From Bacteroidota bacterium (GTDB lineage: Bacteria > Bacteroidota > Ignavibacteria > Palsa-1295), in assembly GCA_021324735.1 (NCBI GenBank), contig JAJPIO010000006.1, positions 295,743 through 359,742 of the forward strand: DNA of 64,000 nt, written 5' to 3'. Below, piece after piece: positions 35,155 to 44,080 of the stretch; position 1 is the stretch's first letter; every line of letters starts with the position of its first letter. Position numbers and translations under genes: made by a program. The notes under the pieces are model-generated. The model was not told the DNA's origin, did no database searches, and saw only the letters and a program-made list of their open reading frames with translations.

Positions 35155-38100
35155 TCAATGCAGAATTGTCACTGCTCGCATGTAGGAAAACTCGGGTGAG
35201 GATAGTTTACAATAATACGTGCCAGAAGGCAGGCCGTACACAGCGAATGAAAGCTCATGTATCCCTTCCGACATATAGCCATCACTCGATCGCAATTTCC
35301 TTCCTAAGGCATCGTACAATTCAACGCTTACTTGTGCCCGTTGAGGTAGATCATAATAGATGCTTACGGTACTGGGTGATGGAACAACCGACCATTCGAA
35401 TGAAGACATCGCACCACTTCCAACACTATTCGGAGGTGGAGGCGCTACGTAATCATTCCAATCCAGAGTGACAATATCGCCATGATTAACGATCACATTT
35501 TCAAATGTTTTCTGCTTCGAGGTTCCGCTATCCGCAAAATAGACCGTATAATTATGCGGGAGTGAATCAACACCTGTAAAAACGAAATTACCCTGCTCGT
35601 TGGAATAAACCGTATCGGTGTGGCATCCCCACGGACAGTTCTTAACAACGACAGCACCAAGCACTCCTATGCTTTCTTTGCCCACCGTTATTCTGCCGCG
35701 AACGATGCCTGAGATCGAATTGGCAGCGCCAATGTAATCCATTATTCTGCCCGCCATTACACCGTGGCCATTAGTTCGGAAGAAATTAACAGCGGTAGAT
35801 GAGCGAGGTAAGTTCGCCATTCCAGCCCAGCTTTGGCCCGCATCATACGTTACCAGCGACGAACCACTATCGCCAACAGCATAGCCGACCGACTTATTGA
35901 TAAAGTACAGACTATTGATCGCATGGGTCGCGTAGGTAACAAATGGCTTAAAGCCATCAGTAATGAGATCTGTGATCTTACCATTATTACCGGCTACGAA
36001 CAGATGTCGTGGTGATGCATAGTAGACGGCGCGTAATGTTCCTAATATGGGATTGGCGTACCTCACCCAGGAATATCCATTATATAAATAACATGCGCTA
36101 TCTCCTACAATAGCACCATTGTTAGCATCGAAGAAATGAACGCCGGTCAGGTCCGGCTCCGGAAAGCTGATCTGCGGAAGCCATGCTTCACCACTCTTCA
36201 TTATGACCGTCCCGTTATCACCGACAACCCAGGCAGTATCATAATTAACTAGAGCGATCGATCGAAGATTGGATGTGGCTATCGTTGTGGAGGTCCAAGT
36301 CTTACCGGAATCCCTCGTTTTAAGAATTGTCCCATTATCGCCACACACGAAGCCCCGAGCGCTGTTCAAGAATTTTACGTCATGTAGGTCGCAATTGGAT
36401 TCGTAAACAGCATTCCAAATAGCGCCAGCATTGGTCGTCTGGAAAATTGCGCGCCTACTGATCGCGTAACCGACCATTGAATCTGTGAAATATACTTTGG
36501 AAAGCGTATCCAAAAGAAGCGGCGAATACAGTTTCGTGAAGTTACCGATAATACCAGAAGGTGGCAATGTGTAGTGCGGGAAGGTGTCATTATCTGTCGG
36601 CAGTTGCAGATCGTACACATTGCTTATGTAATTCTCCTTCGAGATCGTAAACTCGTAGAAGATCGAGCCGGCATACGGGATCTGAATAGCTCCGCCGTTA
36701 TCAGATGTCAACGTATCAGCCCGATACGTGTAGGGGTAGCCCGCAAACGACAACTGTGCGTAAGGTATCGGTGCTGATGTTACGGAATCCGATATAGACG
36801 CCAGAATACCCCGCCAATAAGGTAATACCGGGATCATCATACTGCCGGACACAATAAGTGGTGCTGAACCTGGCGCTCGAACATAAGCAAAATAATTGGG
36901 GCGGTATATCTGTGGCTGAGGATGCAAGATTGGATTTGCGCTGGCGGGCCACTGAACCGAATCACTATAGCCAGAAGCAATGGGTTTTGATATAACCCGA
37001 TCGGCACTATCGAGCACTCTTAAAGGACTACCCATATATAATTGCGACTCAACGCCCCGAAGAGATGTGCTATTAGGGTTATGTACCGTTAATGTTACGG
37101 TGTAATTGGTATCTGCATAAAGATCGGGTGCACTAATAGTAGCTGATATCTTACACGAGTCTGCTACTTGCATAACGCGATGTGTTCCACAAACACACGC
37201 TGTCTCAGGTCCGGGAAATGTGTTTGTACTGGCGTATCCTAATTCTCCATACGTATTATCGCCCCACGCATAGAGCCAACCATCATCGCCGATCGCAAGA
37301 GAATGATTAAGCCCTGCTGCAACCGCTACGAACTGACTTACCATTTTGTACCGTAGCGTAAAGGCTGACATATAAGTGGGTGGGCCGAGCTGCCCGTACG
37401 TGTTGTCGCCGAACGATGAAATAATACCGCCTTTATTGAGCACCAGGAAATGATTGCCGCCAGCAGCAACCGCGATCTGCGATTGAGATACACCGCCATC
37501 GGGACCGATATTTCCCACACGAGCTTTCGGAGGAATATAATTGCTCGCAGCGTAGTATTCTTCATCGATCCTCAACTCCAATTTATTGGAAGCGGCCACG
37601 CAGGGCAACGGAGAACGCCCACGGTAATGCACATTATTAAGCGGCTGAGGGCCGGGGCTCGGCAGGAATGCACCGAGACTATCCTGTCCAGCGCCATATA
37701 GATGTCCGTCCTGCGAGATCATTAGGGTGTAACCGGGACCAGCAGCAACGGCTGTCCACGCTGTTACCTCGGATGGGAAATGTACGCGCTCCGGACGGAA
37801 AAAGGAGCAGGTTCTTCCAGTCCCCAATTGTCCTAACTGATTATTTCCCCACGCCCACAAGACACCATCATCGGATAACGCTTCGCAATGATCCGCACCA
37901 GCCGAAACGGCGATCCATTTTTTTACCCCTGGCGGATTCGGAATAAGCATTGGAGAAACAAAAAAGCCTCCGATATACCCTACGCCGATCTGCCCCTGAT
38001 CGTTGAGCCCCCATGCATATAGTTTATCGCTATCTCCCACAGCAATGGCGTGATTCGCTCCTCCGGCAATAAGCACCCAACGTGAAACGCCGGCCGGCAT

Positions 38101-38298
38101 CGGGACCTTCATCGGGGATGTGCGGTTCGTTCGATCGCCTAAACCGAGTTGGCCGTAGAAATTAAGTCCCCACGCCCACAATTGCCCGTCCTTATCGATC
38201 ACATACGATGATTGAGAGAGGGACTGCTGTCCGAGAATTTGAGCCTCAGCAGAAGAGGTAACCAAAAGAGCTAAAACAATAAAAATGACTTTGTGCAT
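35155..38298 (-). CDS. Giant RCC1-repeat surface protein with T9SS sorting domain (paralogue B)
   Basis: 1047 aa from ATG at 38298 (MHKVIFIVLALLVTSSAEAQ, a clear signal peptide); upstream in-frame starts at 38307 and 38322 are less convincing. Domain order matches the 31927 gene: RCC1 repeats (LWAWGLNFYGQLGLGD, LYAWGDNTYGELGYA), CARDB-like and regulatory-like domains, a Ycf48/BNR-like region (FQTTNAGAIWNAVY, GFVCGDNGTILKTRDSGKTW), then a C-terminal sorting domain (SGTYYCKLSS...MRAVTILH). Long stretches align with few gaps at about half identity, so the two have had time to diverge. It is divergent from the hydrolase gene at 38331 across a 32-bp gap. Confidence 0.86.
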   Translation of the reverse strand: MHKVIFIVLALLVTSSAEAQILGQQSLSQSSYVIDKDGQLWAWGLNFYGQLGLGDRTNRTSPMKVPMPAGVSRWVLIAGGANHAIAVGDSDKLYAWGLNDQGQIGVGYIGGFFVSPMLIPNPPGVKKWIAVSAGADHCEALSDDGVLWAWGNNQLGQLGTGRTCSFFRPERVHFPSEVTAWTAVAAGPGYTLMISQDGHLYGAGQDSLGAFLPSPGPQPLNNVHYRGRSPLPCVAASNKLELRIDEEYYAASNYIPPKARVGNIGPDGGVSQSQIAVAAGGNHFLVLNKGGIISSFGDNTYGQLGPPTYMSAFTLRYKMVSQFVAVAAGLNHSLAIGDDGWLYAWGDNTYGELGYASTNTFPGPETACVCGTHRVMQVADSCKISATISAPDLYADTNYTVTLTVHNPNSTSLRGVESQLYMGSPLRVLDSADRVISKPIASGYSDSVQWPASANPILHPQPQIYRPNYFAYVRAPGSAPLIVSGSMMIPVLPYWRGILASISDSVTSAPIPYAQLSFAGYPYTYRADTLTSDNGGAIQIPYAGSIFYEFTISKENYISNVYDLQLPTDNDTFPHYTLPPSGIIGNFTKLYSPLLLDTLSKVYFTDSMVGYAISRRAIFQTTNAGAIWNAVYESNCDLHDVKFLNSARGFVCGDNGTILKTRDSGKTWTSTTIATSNLRSIALVNYDTAWVVGDNGTVIMKSGEAWLPQISFPEPDLTGVHFFDANNGAIVGDSACYLYNGYSWVRYANPILGTLRAVYYASPRHLFVAGNNGKITDLITDGFKPFVTYATHAINSLYFINKSVGYAVGDSGSSLVTYDAGQSWAGMANLPRSSTAVNFFRTNGHGVMAGRIMDYIGAANSISGIVRGRITVGKESIGVLGAVVVKNCPWGCHTDTVYSNEQGNFVFTGVDSLPHNYTVYFADSGTSKQKTFENVIVNHGDIVTLDWNDYVAPPPPNSVGSGAMSSFEWSVVPSPSTVSIYYDLPQRAQVSVELYDALGRKLRSSDGYMSEGIHELSFAVYGLPSGTYYCKLSSPEFSYMRAVTILH

Positions 38299-38308
38299 AA
38301 TGGACATA

Positions 38309-38330
38309 TTCTGGCGACACACTGCCAGAA
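38309..38330. promoter_or_regulatory. 7-bp inverted repeat in the 32-bp divergent gap
   Basis: TTCTGGC (38309-38315) and GCCAGAA (38324-38330) flank an 8-nt spacer directly between the RCC1 paralogue start and the hydrolase ATG. The position suits an operator shared by both genes, but the short length makes chance possible. Confidence 0.25.
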
Positions 38331-39092
38331 ATGAATGTTACGGTTAAGAGGTCACGCTACTATAACTTCCTTAAGCGAATTTTGTTACAGGACCCAAAAC
38401 ACATTCAGCTTCTAATCCTCCCAGGATTAGGCGGAGACCACCGTATGGCCCATTCGCAGTTAAGCCTCCCATACGACTCCATAACACCAGATTATATCCC
38501 CTTCGAAAAGAACGAATCACTCGTTGACTATACACGACGTTTTTGCGATTCGCTATTAAAAAGCCACAAACTCGATCTTACACGTCCCCATTTCATCGCA
38601 GGATACTCTTTAGGCTCGGCGATAGGAATGGAGATCGCACGGATTGTTCCTGTCACCGGACTCATCCTTATTGGCGGGCCGATGAAGTCGAGCGAGATCA
38701 AATTTATTCCGAGGATTTTCGGCAAATATGTCTGCTGGTGGCTGCCGCTCTGGGTTTATCGCGCAGCCGAAATATTCGTTGCACCAGTAATGCGAATGGT
38801 CTCTGGTATTTCTGAACATGAGATTCGCTTGGCCGGTGTAATGTATCACGAGCTGGCGCGCGGTCTTTTTCGTGAAGGCTATCGGGCTCTCGTCGAATGG
38901 AATGGATGTCCGATCGACGTACCATACATTCGTATTCACGGCGATAAGGATCAAATCATTAAATCTCCTAAGCCAGATAAGCATATATTCCTTATCCGCA
39001 AGTCCAAACATCTTGTTGGACAAGCGAGACCTAAGGAAGTTAACGATATTATTCTGAACTTCATTGAGGGGGTGATGAGCCGGAATGCTTGA
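38331..39092 (+). CDS. Alpha/beta hydrolase
   Basis: 253 aa, cytoplasmic by lack of a signal. The alpha/beta-hydrolase core is visible: LLILPGLGGDHRM (oxyanion loop after the first strand), FIAGYSLGSAIGMEIAR (nucleophile elbow G-Y-S-L-G-S, serine about residue 93), IRIHGDKDQII (acid) and a late histidine in RKSKHLVGQA. The lid region is long and hydrophobic (KYVCWWLPLWVYRAAEIF). Substrate unknown; the elbow resembles small esterase/thioesterase types. Start at the ATG of 38331; no Shine-Dalgarno. It ends in a long convergent gap. Confidence 0.82.
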   Translation: MNVTVKRSRYYNFLKRILLQDPKHIQLLILPGLGGDHRMAHSQLSLPYDSITPDYIPFEKNESLVDYTRRFCDSLLKSHKLDLTRPHFIAGYSLGSAIGMEIARIVPVTGLILIGGPMKSSEIKFIPRIFGKYVCWWLPLWVYRAAEIFVAPVMRMVSGISEHEIRLAGVMYHELARGLFREGYRALVEWNGCPIDVPYIRIHGDKDQIIKSPKPDKHIFLIRKSKHLVGQARPKEVNDIILNFIEGVMSRNA

Positions 39093-39481
39093 GCCGTTGA
39101 TACATCGGCTTTTGGTCTTACGTGAGGTCTTCCGAGCCTTGATAGAAGCCTCGTTTCAGCACTTTCCACAGGACGAAAAGCGTCAGTAAAGGCTTCTGTT
39201 GCACTCGATAATTTTTATCCCATAACATGGGGATAATTTGGTGTATAAGCCTAAACTTACACACAGGCAAGTGAATATCTACATGCGAACAAGTGTATAA
39301 CTTCGGAAACCCTTCGATTTGAGCCAGTTATGGGTAGATGCTCCGAGGCTCCGTTAACAACCGTTCTAACGCTGTTTTGCGGTTATAGCCCTGCCGTTTG
39401 AGGGATAATGAGTGGACAACTCAAATAATTAGAACAAAATCCTACCACGGATTTTGTCCTACTTAACTCGGCAGGAATCGT
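39093..39481. other. 390-bp convergent gap with DnaA-box-like motifs and a terminator
   Basis: No gene is supported between the two converging stops. The gap holds three near-matches to the DnaA box TTATNCACA, all on the minus strand: TTATCCCCA (39228-39236), TTATACACC (39240-39248) and TTATACACT (39292-39300). Weaker ones are TTGTCCACT (39411-39419, minus) and CTTTCCACA (39162-39170, plus). It also carries a TTATCCCA/TGGGGATAA inverted repeat (39215-39236). No dnaA, dnaN or other origin-linked gene is nearby, so an origin is only a possibility. Confidence 0.35.
39431..39460. terminator. Bidirectional terminator-like hairpin in convergent gap
   Basis: A 12-bp stem with one mismatch (39431-39442 with 39449-39460) encloses a 6-nt loop. 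It is 21 nt from the stop of the minus-strand gene at 39482, and the minus-strand side leads into a T-rich stretch. It can serve both converging genes. Confidence 0.65.
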
Positions 39482-41074
39482 TTAGCGAATATAATTTACT
39501 TTAACTATCTCGGATGAGGCTCCAGCCTGCTCGACACGGATAATGTACTGGCCGCTGGGTAAACTCAACGCGCCAATTTGAACCGCATTCTCGCCCCTAT
39601 GAAGCAAGCCAAGATCGACAGTAGCCATCGAGGAGCCAGCCATGTCATAAATTTCGGCTGCGGCAGGAGCATCCCGGTCCGTCAATACATCGAGATTCAG
39701 TTTTGAGGCACCATAAACAGGGTTTGGCCACGCATTGGTGACGACAATACCAACATTGTCTTCAGTCTTCACAGAAACGGCATTTTGCGGTTCAGCAATA
39801 GCCATCATCGGATAGACGGAAGAATCACCAGGGTTATCAGCGTCGCGGGCGATGAGGGTAAACATTACTGTATCCGACTGAGTAACACTCGGTGCCTGAA
39901 GAGTAAATTTTACCGTTTGGAATCCGAGGGAGTCGAACACATGACGAACATCACTTCCAACGGGGCTTGAATCAGCAACACTATAACGAATGCTCCATCC
40001 CTGAGGAAGAGTACCTGTTAGTAAGGAGAAGGAATACGTCTTCCGTATCGTGCAAAGATTGTTGAACGGATAGCTGAACTCCTGCGGCTCTCCACCGGTA
40101 AACGATAGCACAGAATCGTTTGCGAAGGTGTGCGTATTCACGATAGCCACAAAGCGGTAATTGGCAGAGTCGAGAGGATTTGTAGTCTTAGGCTTTATAG
40201 CAAGATGGAAAACAGCGGAGTCTTTACGAACAAGCGATGAACTCTGAAGCATGATTCGAACTCGCTCGCGATAGGTGCCTTCACCATGATATGTACCGCT
40301 CGGGAAATCGGGAAAGACATAGCTTACGGTATCGCCGTTGGCACATGTTGTCTTCGATTGGCTTACAATGCAAAGCGTCCGGCTCCATCCCTCCGGCAGG
40401 GAGTCCTGTATAGTAAACTTAAAATTGGTCGCAACTCCGCCATGGTTCTCGAGATAATTCGTCATCGAATGAGAACCAGCCCCGTTGAATACATATTGGA
40501 ATTTCGAGCCGGCAGCCCACTGGAAAATGAGAGGCGGATTATGTGGGATGAACGCTGAATAAAACGAGAGCTGTACCGTATCCGGAATAGAGTTCAGCAC
40601 GCCAATACGCATCCACACCTTACCACTATCCGGTACATCATTGAAGGCAGCCGTCATGTCAAGCGTAAGCAAGAGACTATCTCCCGGATGGATCGTCGCG
40701 CTTTCGCTATCATCCGATGCAGCAAAACAATTACTGCCCCAGCAAACACTGGAAGTCCATCCAGCGGGAATACGCTGCGAGCGATAAAAGTAAATCCCCT
40801 GATCCGTGTTCGAAATATTTTTGACCCAAACGAGATAGGTATGAAGCCCACCGTCGCTTACATCTTTCCAATTCGTATCGTGAGAGTAAACCTGAAATAA
40901 TTGCGATTCCGAATGGAAACTTCGTTTCGTGTAAAGCTTCTCTGTCGATCCATCTTGCGAAGTCATTGAACCGCGCATTATAGGAGATCCAGCCTGCGCA
41001 TGAACAGGCGAGAATTGAAAACAAATAGAGAATAGAGAAGCGAATAGAAGAACGGTAAGACGCAAGGTCTTCAT
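39482..41074 (-). CDS. Secreted beta-sandwich protein with T9SS sorting domain
   Basis: 530 aa. A signal peptide (MKTLRLTVLLFASLFSICF to VHAQ) is followed by three similar segments of about 115 residues. Each carries a pattern of aromatic strands, a GW(S/T)-type turn and a serine/cysteine pair such as IPAGWTSSVCWGSNCF, LPEGWSRTLCIVSQSKTTC and LPQGWSIRYSVADSS, suggesting repeated Ig-like/NPCBM-associated (alpha-galactosidase NEW3-like) folds. The C-terminal region has NAWPNPVYGASKLNLD and ends SGQYIIRVEQAG...KVNYIR, a sorting domain. Ligand unknown. It lies between the 390-bp gap and the hpd terminator. Confidence 0.78.
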   Translation of the reverse strand: MKTLRLTVLLFASLFSICFQFSPVHAQAGSPIMRGSMTSQDGSTEKLYTKRSFHSESQLFQVYSHDTNWKDVSDGGLHTYLVWVKNISNTDQGIYFYRSQRIPAGWTSSVCWGSNCFAASDDSESATIHPGDSLLLTLDMTAAFNDVPDSGKVWMRIGVLNSIPDTVQLSFYSAFIPHNPPLIFQWAAGSKFQYVFNGAGSHSMTNYLENHGGVATNFKFTIQDSLPEGWSRTLCIVSQSKTTCANGDTVSYVFPDFPSGTYHGEGTYRERVRIMLQSSSLVRKDSAVFHLAIKPKTTNPLDSANYRFVAIVNTHTFANDSVLSFTGGEPQEFSYPFNNLCTIRKTYSFSLLTGTLPQGWSIRYSVADSSPVGSDVRHVFDSLGFQTVKFTLQAPSVTQSDTVMFTLIARDADNPGDSSVYPMMAIAEPQNAVSVKTEDNVGIVVTNAWPNPVYGASKLNLDVLTDRDAPAAAEIYDMAGSSMATVDLGLLHRGENAVQIGALSLPSGQYIIRVEQAGASSEIVKVNYIR

Positions 41075-41215
41075 TAGAGACTCGAATAAATCTTAATGGC
41101 GTTAGCACACCCCATTAAATGGGGTGAATTATAGCTAATTTCATAGTCAATTGGTTCGCAAAACCTTTCCCACTTTTACCCACTTCGACGACGAATATAC
41201 ACTTAGAAAAAAGGT

Positions 41216-41250
41216 AAAAAAATATTGCCCAGTATAACTACTGGGCAATA
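41216..41250 (-). terminator. Rho-independent terminator of hpd
   Basis: A perfect 12-bp stem (41223-41234 with 41239-41250, loop TAAC) is followed on the minus strand by TTTTTTT (41222-41216). It begins 26 nt after the hpd stop codon. This is the strongest terminator in the window. Confidence 0.93.
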
Positions 41251-41275
41251 CAGCGGTCAGTACTCGCTAATGCAC

Positions 41276-42415
41276 TTAGAGGTTTCCGCGCAGTGCTTGT
41301 TCGCGTTCGATGGATTCGAAGAGTGCTTTGAAGTTACCTTTACCGAAGGAGCGAGCGCCCCGGCGTTGAATGATCTCAAAGAACACCGTGGGGCGGTCCT
41401 CGACGGGCTTCGTGAATATCTGCAGCATATAGCCATCATCATCGCGATCGACTAAAATACCGAGCCGTTCCAACTCTTCGATCGGCTCATTGATCTTTCC
41501 AACCCGGTCCTGCAGGTCTCGATAATAGGTGCTCGGAACTCGGAGAAATTCGACTCCTTGTTGGGAAAGCTTTCCTACAGCCTCAATAATGTTAACGGTC
41601 GCGAGCGCTATGTGCTGTACACCGGGACCATTATACCACTCAATATATTCTTCGATCTGAGATTTCTTACGTCCGGTTGCCGGCTCGTTGATCGGGAATT
41701 TGATCTTCTCGCTACCAGAAGCCACTACTTTCGACATCAGTGCAGAATACTCTGTCGAAATATCTTTATCATCGAACGATACGAACACGTGGAATCCCAT
41801 TACTTCCTCGTACCACTTCACCCAATCGTTCATCTGATTCCAGCCGACATTCCCTACAATATGGTCGACAGCGGCGAGCCCACAGGAGCGCGCGATAGTA
41901 TCCTCGCTTGTGATCGTCTTGAAACCTGGAGCAAAACCTCGATAATCTTTTCGGTCCACAAAGGTATGAAGTGTATCGCCGTAAGTGCGGATAACTGCTG
42001 TGCGGTAGGTGCCATGAGCATCGGTCACTTCCCGTGGCTCCTGGACCCCGATGGCGCCGCGCTTAGTCGTTTCACGATAAGCACTTTCAACATCCTTCAC
42101 TTCCAGTGAAATATCCTTAACACCATCTCCATGCTGACGAAGATGTTCCTGATACGGATGATCCGGAACGAGCGGAGTGGTCAGTACAAACCGAATCTTA
42201 CCCTGTTCGAGAACATAACTGGCCCGATCCCGAACGCCGGTCTCGAGACCGGCATACCCGGTGAGCTTAAAGCCCATGGCCGAGCGATAGAAATACGCCG
42301 ACTGCTTCGCATTGCCGACGATAAATTCCAAATGATCAATGGCGCGGATGGGTAAAAAGTCCGCTTCTTTTGCTTCGTTTTGTGTTCTGGGTGCGGTCAG
42401 GAGTTCTTCGGCCAT
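41276..42415 (-). CDS. hpd: 4-hydroxyphenylpyruvate dioxygenase
   Basis: 379 aa. It converts 4-hydroxyphenylpyruvate, O2 and Fe(II) to homogentisate in tyrosine catabolism. Two vicinal-oxygen-chelate domains are present. The three iron ligands are in place: H185 (AAVDHIVGNV), H268 (GPGVQHIALA) and E347 (PTVFFEIIQR). Other conserved parts are FPINEPA and the C-terminal GARSFGKGNFKALFESIEREQ helix that gates the active site. The length fits a full enzyme. No other gene of the homogentisate pathway lies nearby. It is a single-gene unit between a 42-bp divergent gap and its own terminator. Confidence 0.96.
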   Translation of the reverse strand: MAEELLTAPRTQNEAKEADFLPIRAIDHLEFIVGNAKQSAYFYRSAMGFKLTGYAGLETGVRDRASYVLEQGKIRFVLTTPLVPDHPYQEHLRQHGDGVKDISLEVKDVESAYRETTKRGAIGVQEPREVTDAHGTYRTAVIRTYGDTLHTFVDRKDYRGFAPGFKTITSEDTIARSCGLAAVDHIVGNVGWNQMNDWVKWYEEVMGFHVFVSFDDKDISTEYSALMSKVVASGSEKIKFPINEPATGRKKSQIEEYIEWYNGPGVQHIALATVNIIEAVGKLSQQGVEFLRVPSTYYRDLQDRVGKINEPIEELERLGILVDRDDDGYMLQIFTKPVEDRPTVFFEIIQRRGARSFGKGNFKALFESIEREQALRGNL

Positions 42416-42444
42416 AGTTCAGATAAAGGGTAAAGCGACTGTGG

Positions 42445-42452
42445 TAATTTTG
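42445..42452 (+). promoter_or_regulatory. Candidate Bacteroidota -7 element for dacB
   Basis: TAATTTTG matches TAnnTTTG and ends 5 nt before the dacB ATG at 42458, which would give a leaderless or nearly leaderless transcript. No TTG at the -33 position. Confidence 0.4.
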
Positions 42453-42457
42453 CAACA

Positions 42458-44065
42458 ATGAGTCAATCGCATCAGGTTCGAAACAAGTTTCCCTGGCTTT
42501 TCGCATTAATTGTTTTTCTTGCTCTTAATACAAAAGCACAAGCCCAGGAGATCGATCTTCCCTCTTCGCCGGCTCTTTCACACGAGAACACTTCACAAAG
42601 TGACCTGGAGGGCGATCTCCGAGGTATCTTCAGTGACCCTCGCTTTTCCAATGCGACCTGGGCCGTTGCGATACAGTCACTTGAAACCGGTGAATATCTC
42701 TTCCGTTTGAATGATGGCAAGAGCCTATTGCCTGCATCGAACTTTAAGCTTCTGCCTGCTTCGGAAACACTTTCCCTGCTTGGTCCTGATTTCCACTACA
42801 CTACTGACTTACTTACAACGGGGCGCATTACCTCCGACGGTACGCTTCGTGGCGATCTCGTTATTCGTGGCTCTGGCGATCCATCGTTCGGTGTCGCAAT
42901 TAACACCTCCGATTCTAACGCCGCAACGATCTTCGACGCTTGGGCCGATTCCTTATCCGATCTCGGTATTCGCCGGATCGATGGGGCTATCATCGGTGAC
43001 GACAGCTATTTCACATCGGATTATTATCCGAATGGATGGGCCGTGGAGGACCTTCCCTACTACTATGCGATGCAGACTAGCGCCTTGGTATTCAATGAAG
43101 ATCAAGTTTCGGTCACGGTGACTCCGGGAGTAACTAAAGGCTCTTCCGTTAAATATGAGTTAAATCCGAATACCGATTATGTCTCGGTTGAGAACTATGG
43201 AGCGACGAAACCGGATTCCATTTCTATCAAGCGGCATCGACTTCCCGACTCGGTACTTGCTGCCGGAAGTTCGTCGATCGAGATATCGCGCGAGCTTGGT
43301 TCAAATACCGTGACAATTAACGGACAGATCCCTCTCCACGGCACCGCCGTCACGCAACAACTTGCGGTGGAAGATCCTACATTGTACACCGCTACGCTAT
43401 TTCGTGAAACGCTGGAAGAGCATGGTATCACTATAAATGGCGAAGCAAAGACCTTGAGAGAATTAGCGGCCGAGCACGCGACAAAACCGTATCCATATCT
43501 TAAAGCTCGTGTGCTTGCGAGCTATACCAGCCCGCCGCTCACGGAGCTAATAAAATACATGAATAAGCAGTCGGATAATTTGTTTGCCGAACAGCTATTT
43601 CGAACTACGGCAAAGGAGATCGGTGGTGAGGGAAGTTGGTCGACCGGATCATTCGTGATGAAAAAATTTTTGGCTTCCATCACAGTCGACACGGCCCACT
43701 TGGCGATCGCTGATGGATCCGGACTTTCGCGCATGGACCTTATCAGCGCGGATCAAATGACCCGCTTATTGGTAGCAATGCATGATCGCCCAAAGCTTTT
43801 TGACGCTCTATATAATTCTCTTCCCACTATGGGCGTGGATGGTACGCTGGAATCACGGTTAAAAGGTACTGTCGCGGAGGGAAACGTCCATGCCAAAACA
43901 GGATTTTTGACTGGCGCACGTACTATTTCTGGTTATCTGACAACTCGAGATGGTGAACAACTGGCATTCTCCATGATCTGCAACAACTACACCGTGCCTG
44001 TCCGGGAAGCTACTAACGTTCAGGATGTAGCTTTATTACGTCTTGTGAATTTTTCAAGAAAGTAA
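42458..44065 (+). CDS. dacB: Penicillin-binding protein 4 family D-Ala-D-Ala carboxypeptidase/endopeptidase
   Basis: 535 aa with a signal peptide (about 1-30, ending KAQAQ). Peptidase S13 motifs: SxxK in LLPASNFKLLP (Ser94, Lys97), SxN in YMNKQSDNLFAEQL and KTG in HAKTGFLTGARTISGY (Lys near residue 480). The long insertion between SxxK and SxN is typical of PBP4. It trims or cleaves cross-links in the periplasmic peptidoglycan. Next downstream are the M16 peptidase genes, starting 15 nt after the stop, suggesting one transcript. Confidence 0.93.
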   Translation: MSQSHQVRNKFPWLFALIVFLALNTKAQAQEIDLPSSPALSHENTSQSDLEGDLRGIFSDPRFSNATWAVAIQSLETGEYLFRLNDGKSLLPASNFKLLPASETLSLLGPDFHYTTDLLTTGRITSDGTLRGDLVIRGSGDPSFGVAINTSDSNAATIFDAWADSLSDLGIRRIDGAIIGDDSYFTSDYYPNGWAVEDLPYYYAMQTSALVFNEDQVSVTVTPGVTKGSSVKYELNPNTDYVSVENYGATKPDSISIKRHRLPDSVLAAGSSSIEISRELGSNTVTINGQIPLHGTAVTQQLAVEDPTLYTATLFRETLEEHGITINGEAKTLRELAAEHATKPYPYLKARVLASYTSPPLTELIKYMNKQSDNLFAEQLFRTTAKEIGGEGSWSTGSFVMKKFLASITVDTAHLAIADGSGLSRMDLISADQMTRLLVAMHDRPKLFDALYNSLPTMGVDGTLESRLKGTVAEGNVHAKTGFLTGARTISGYLTTRDGEQLAFSMICNNYTVPVREATNVQDVALLRLVNFSRK

Positions 44066-44080
44066 TCTTGCCCTTTATTT

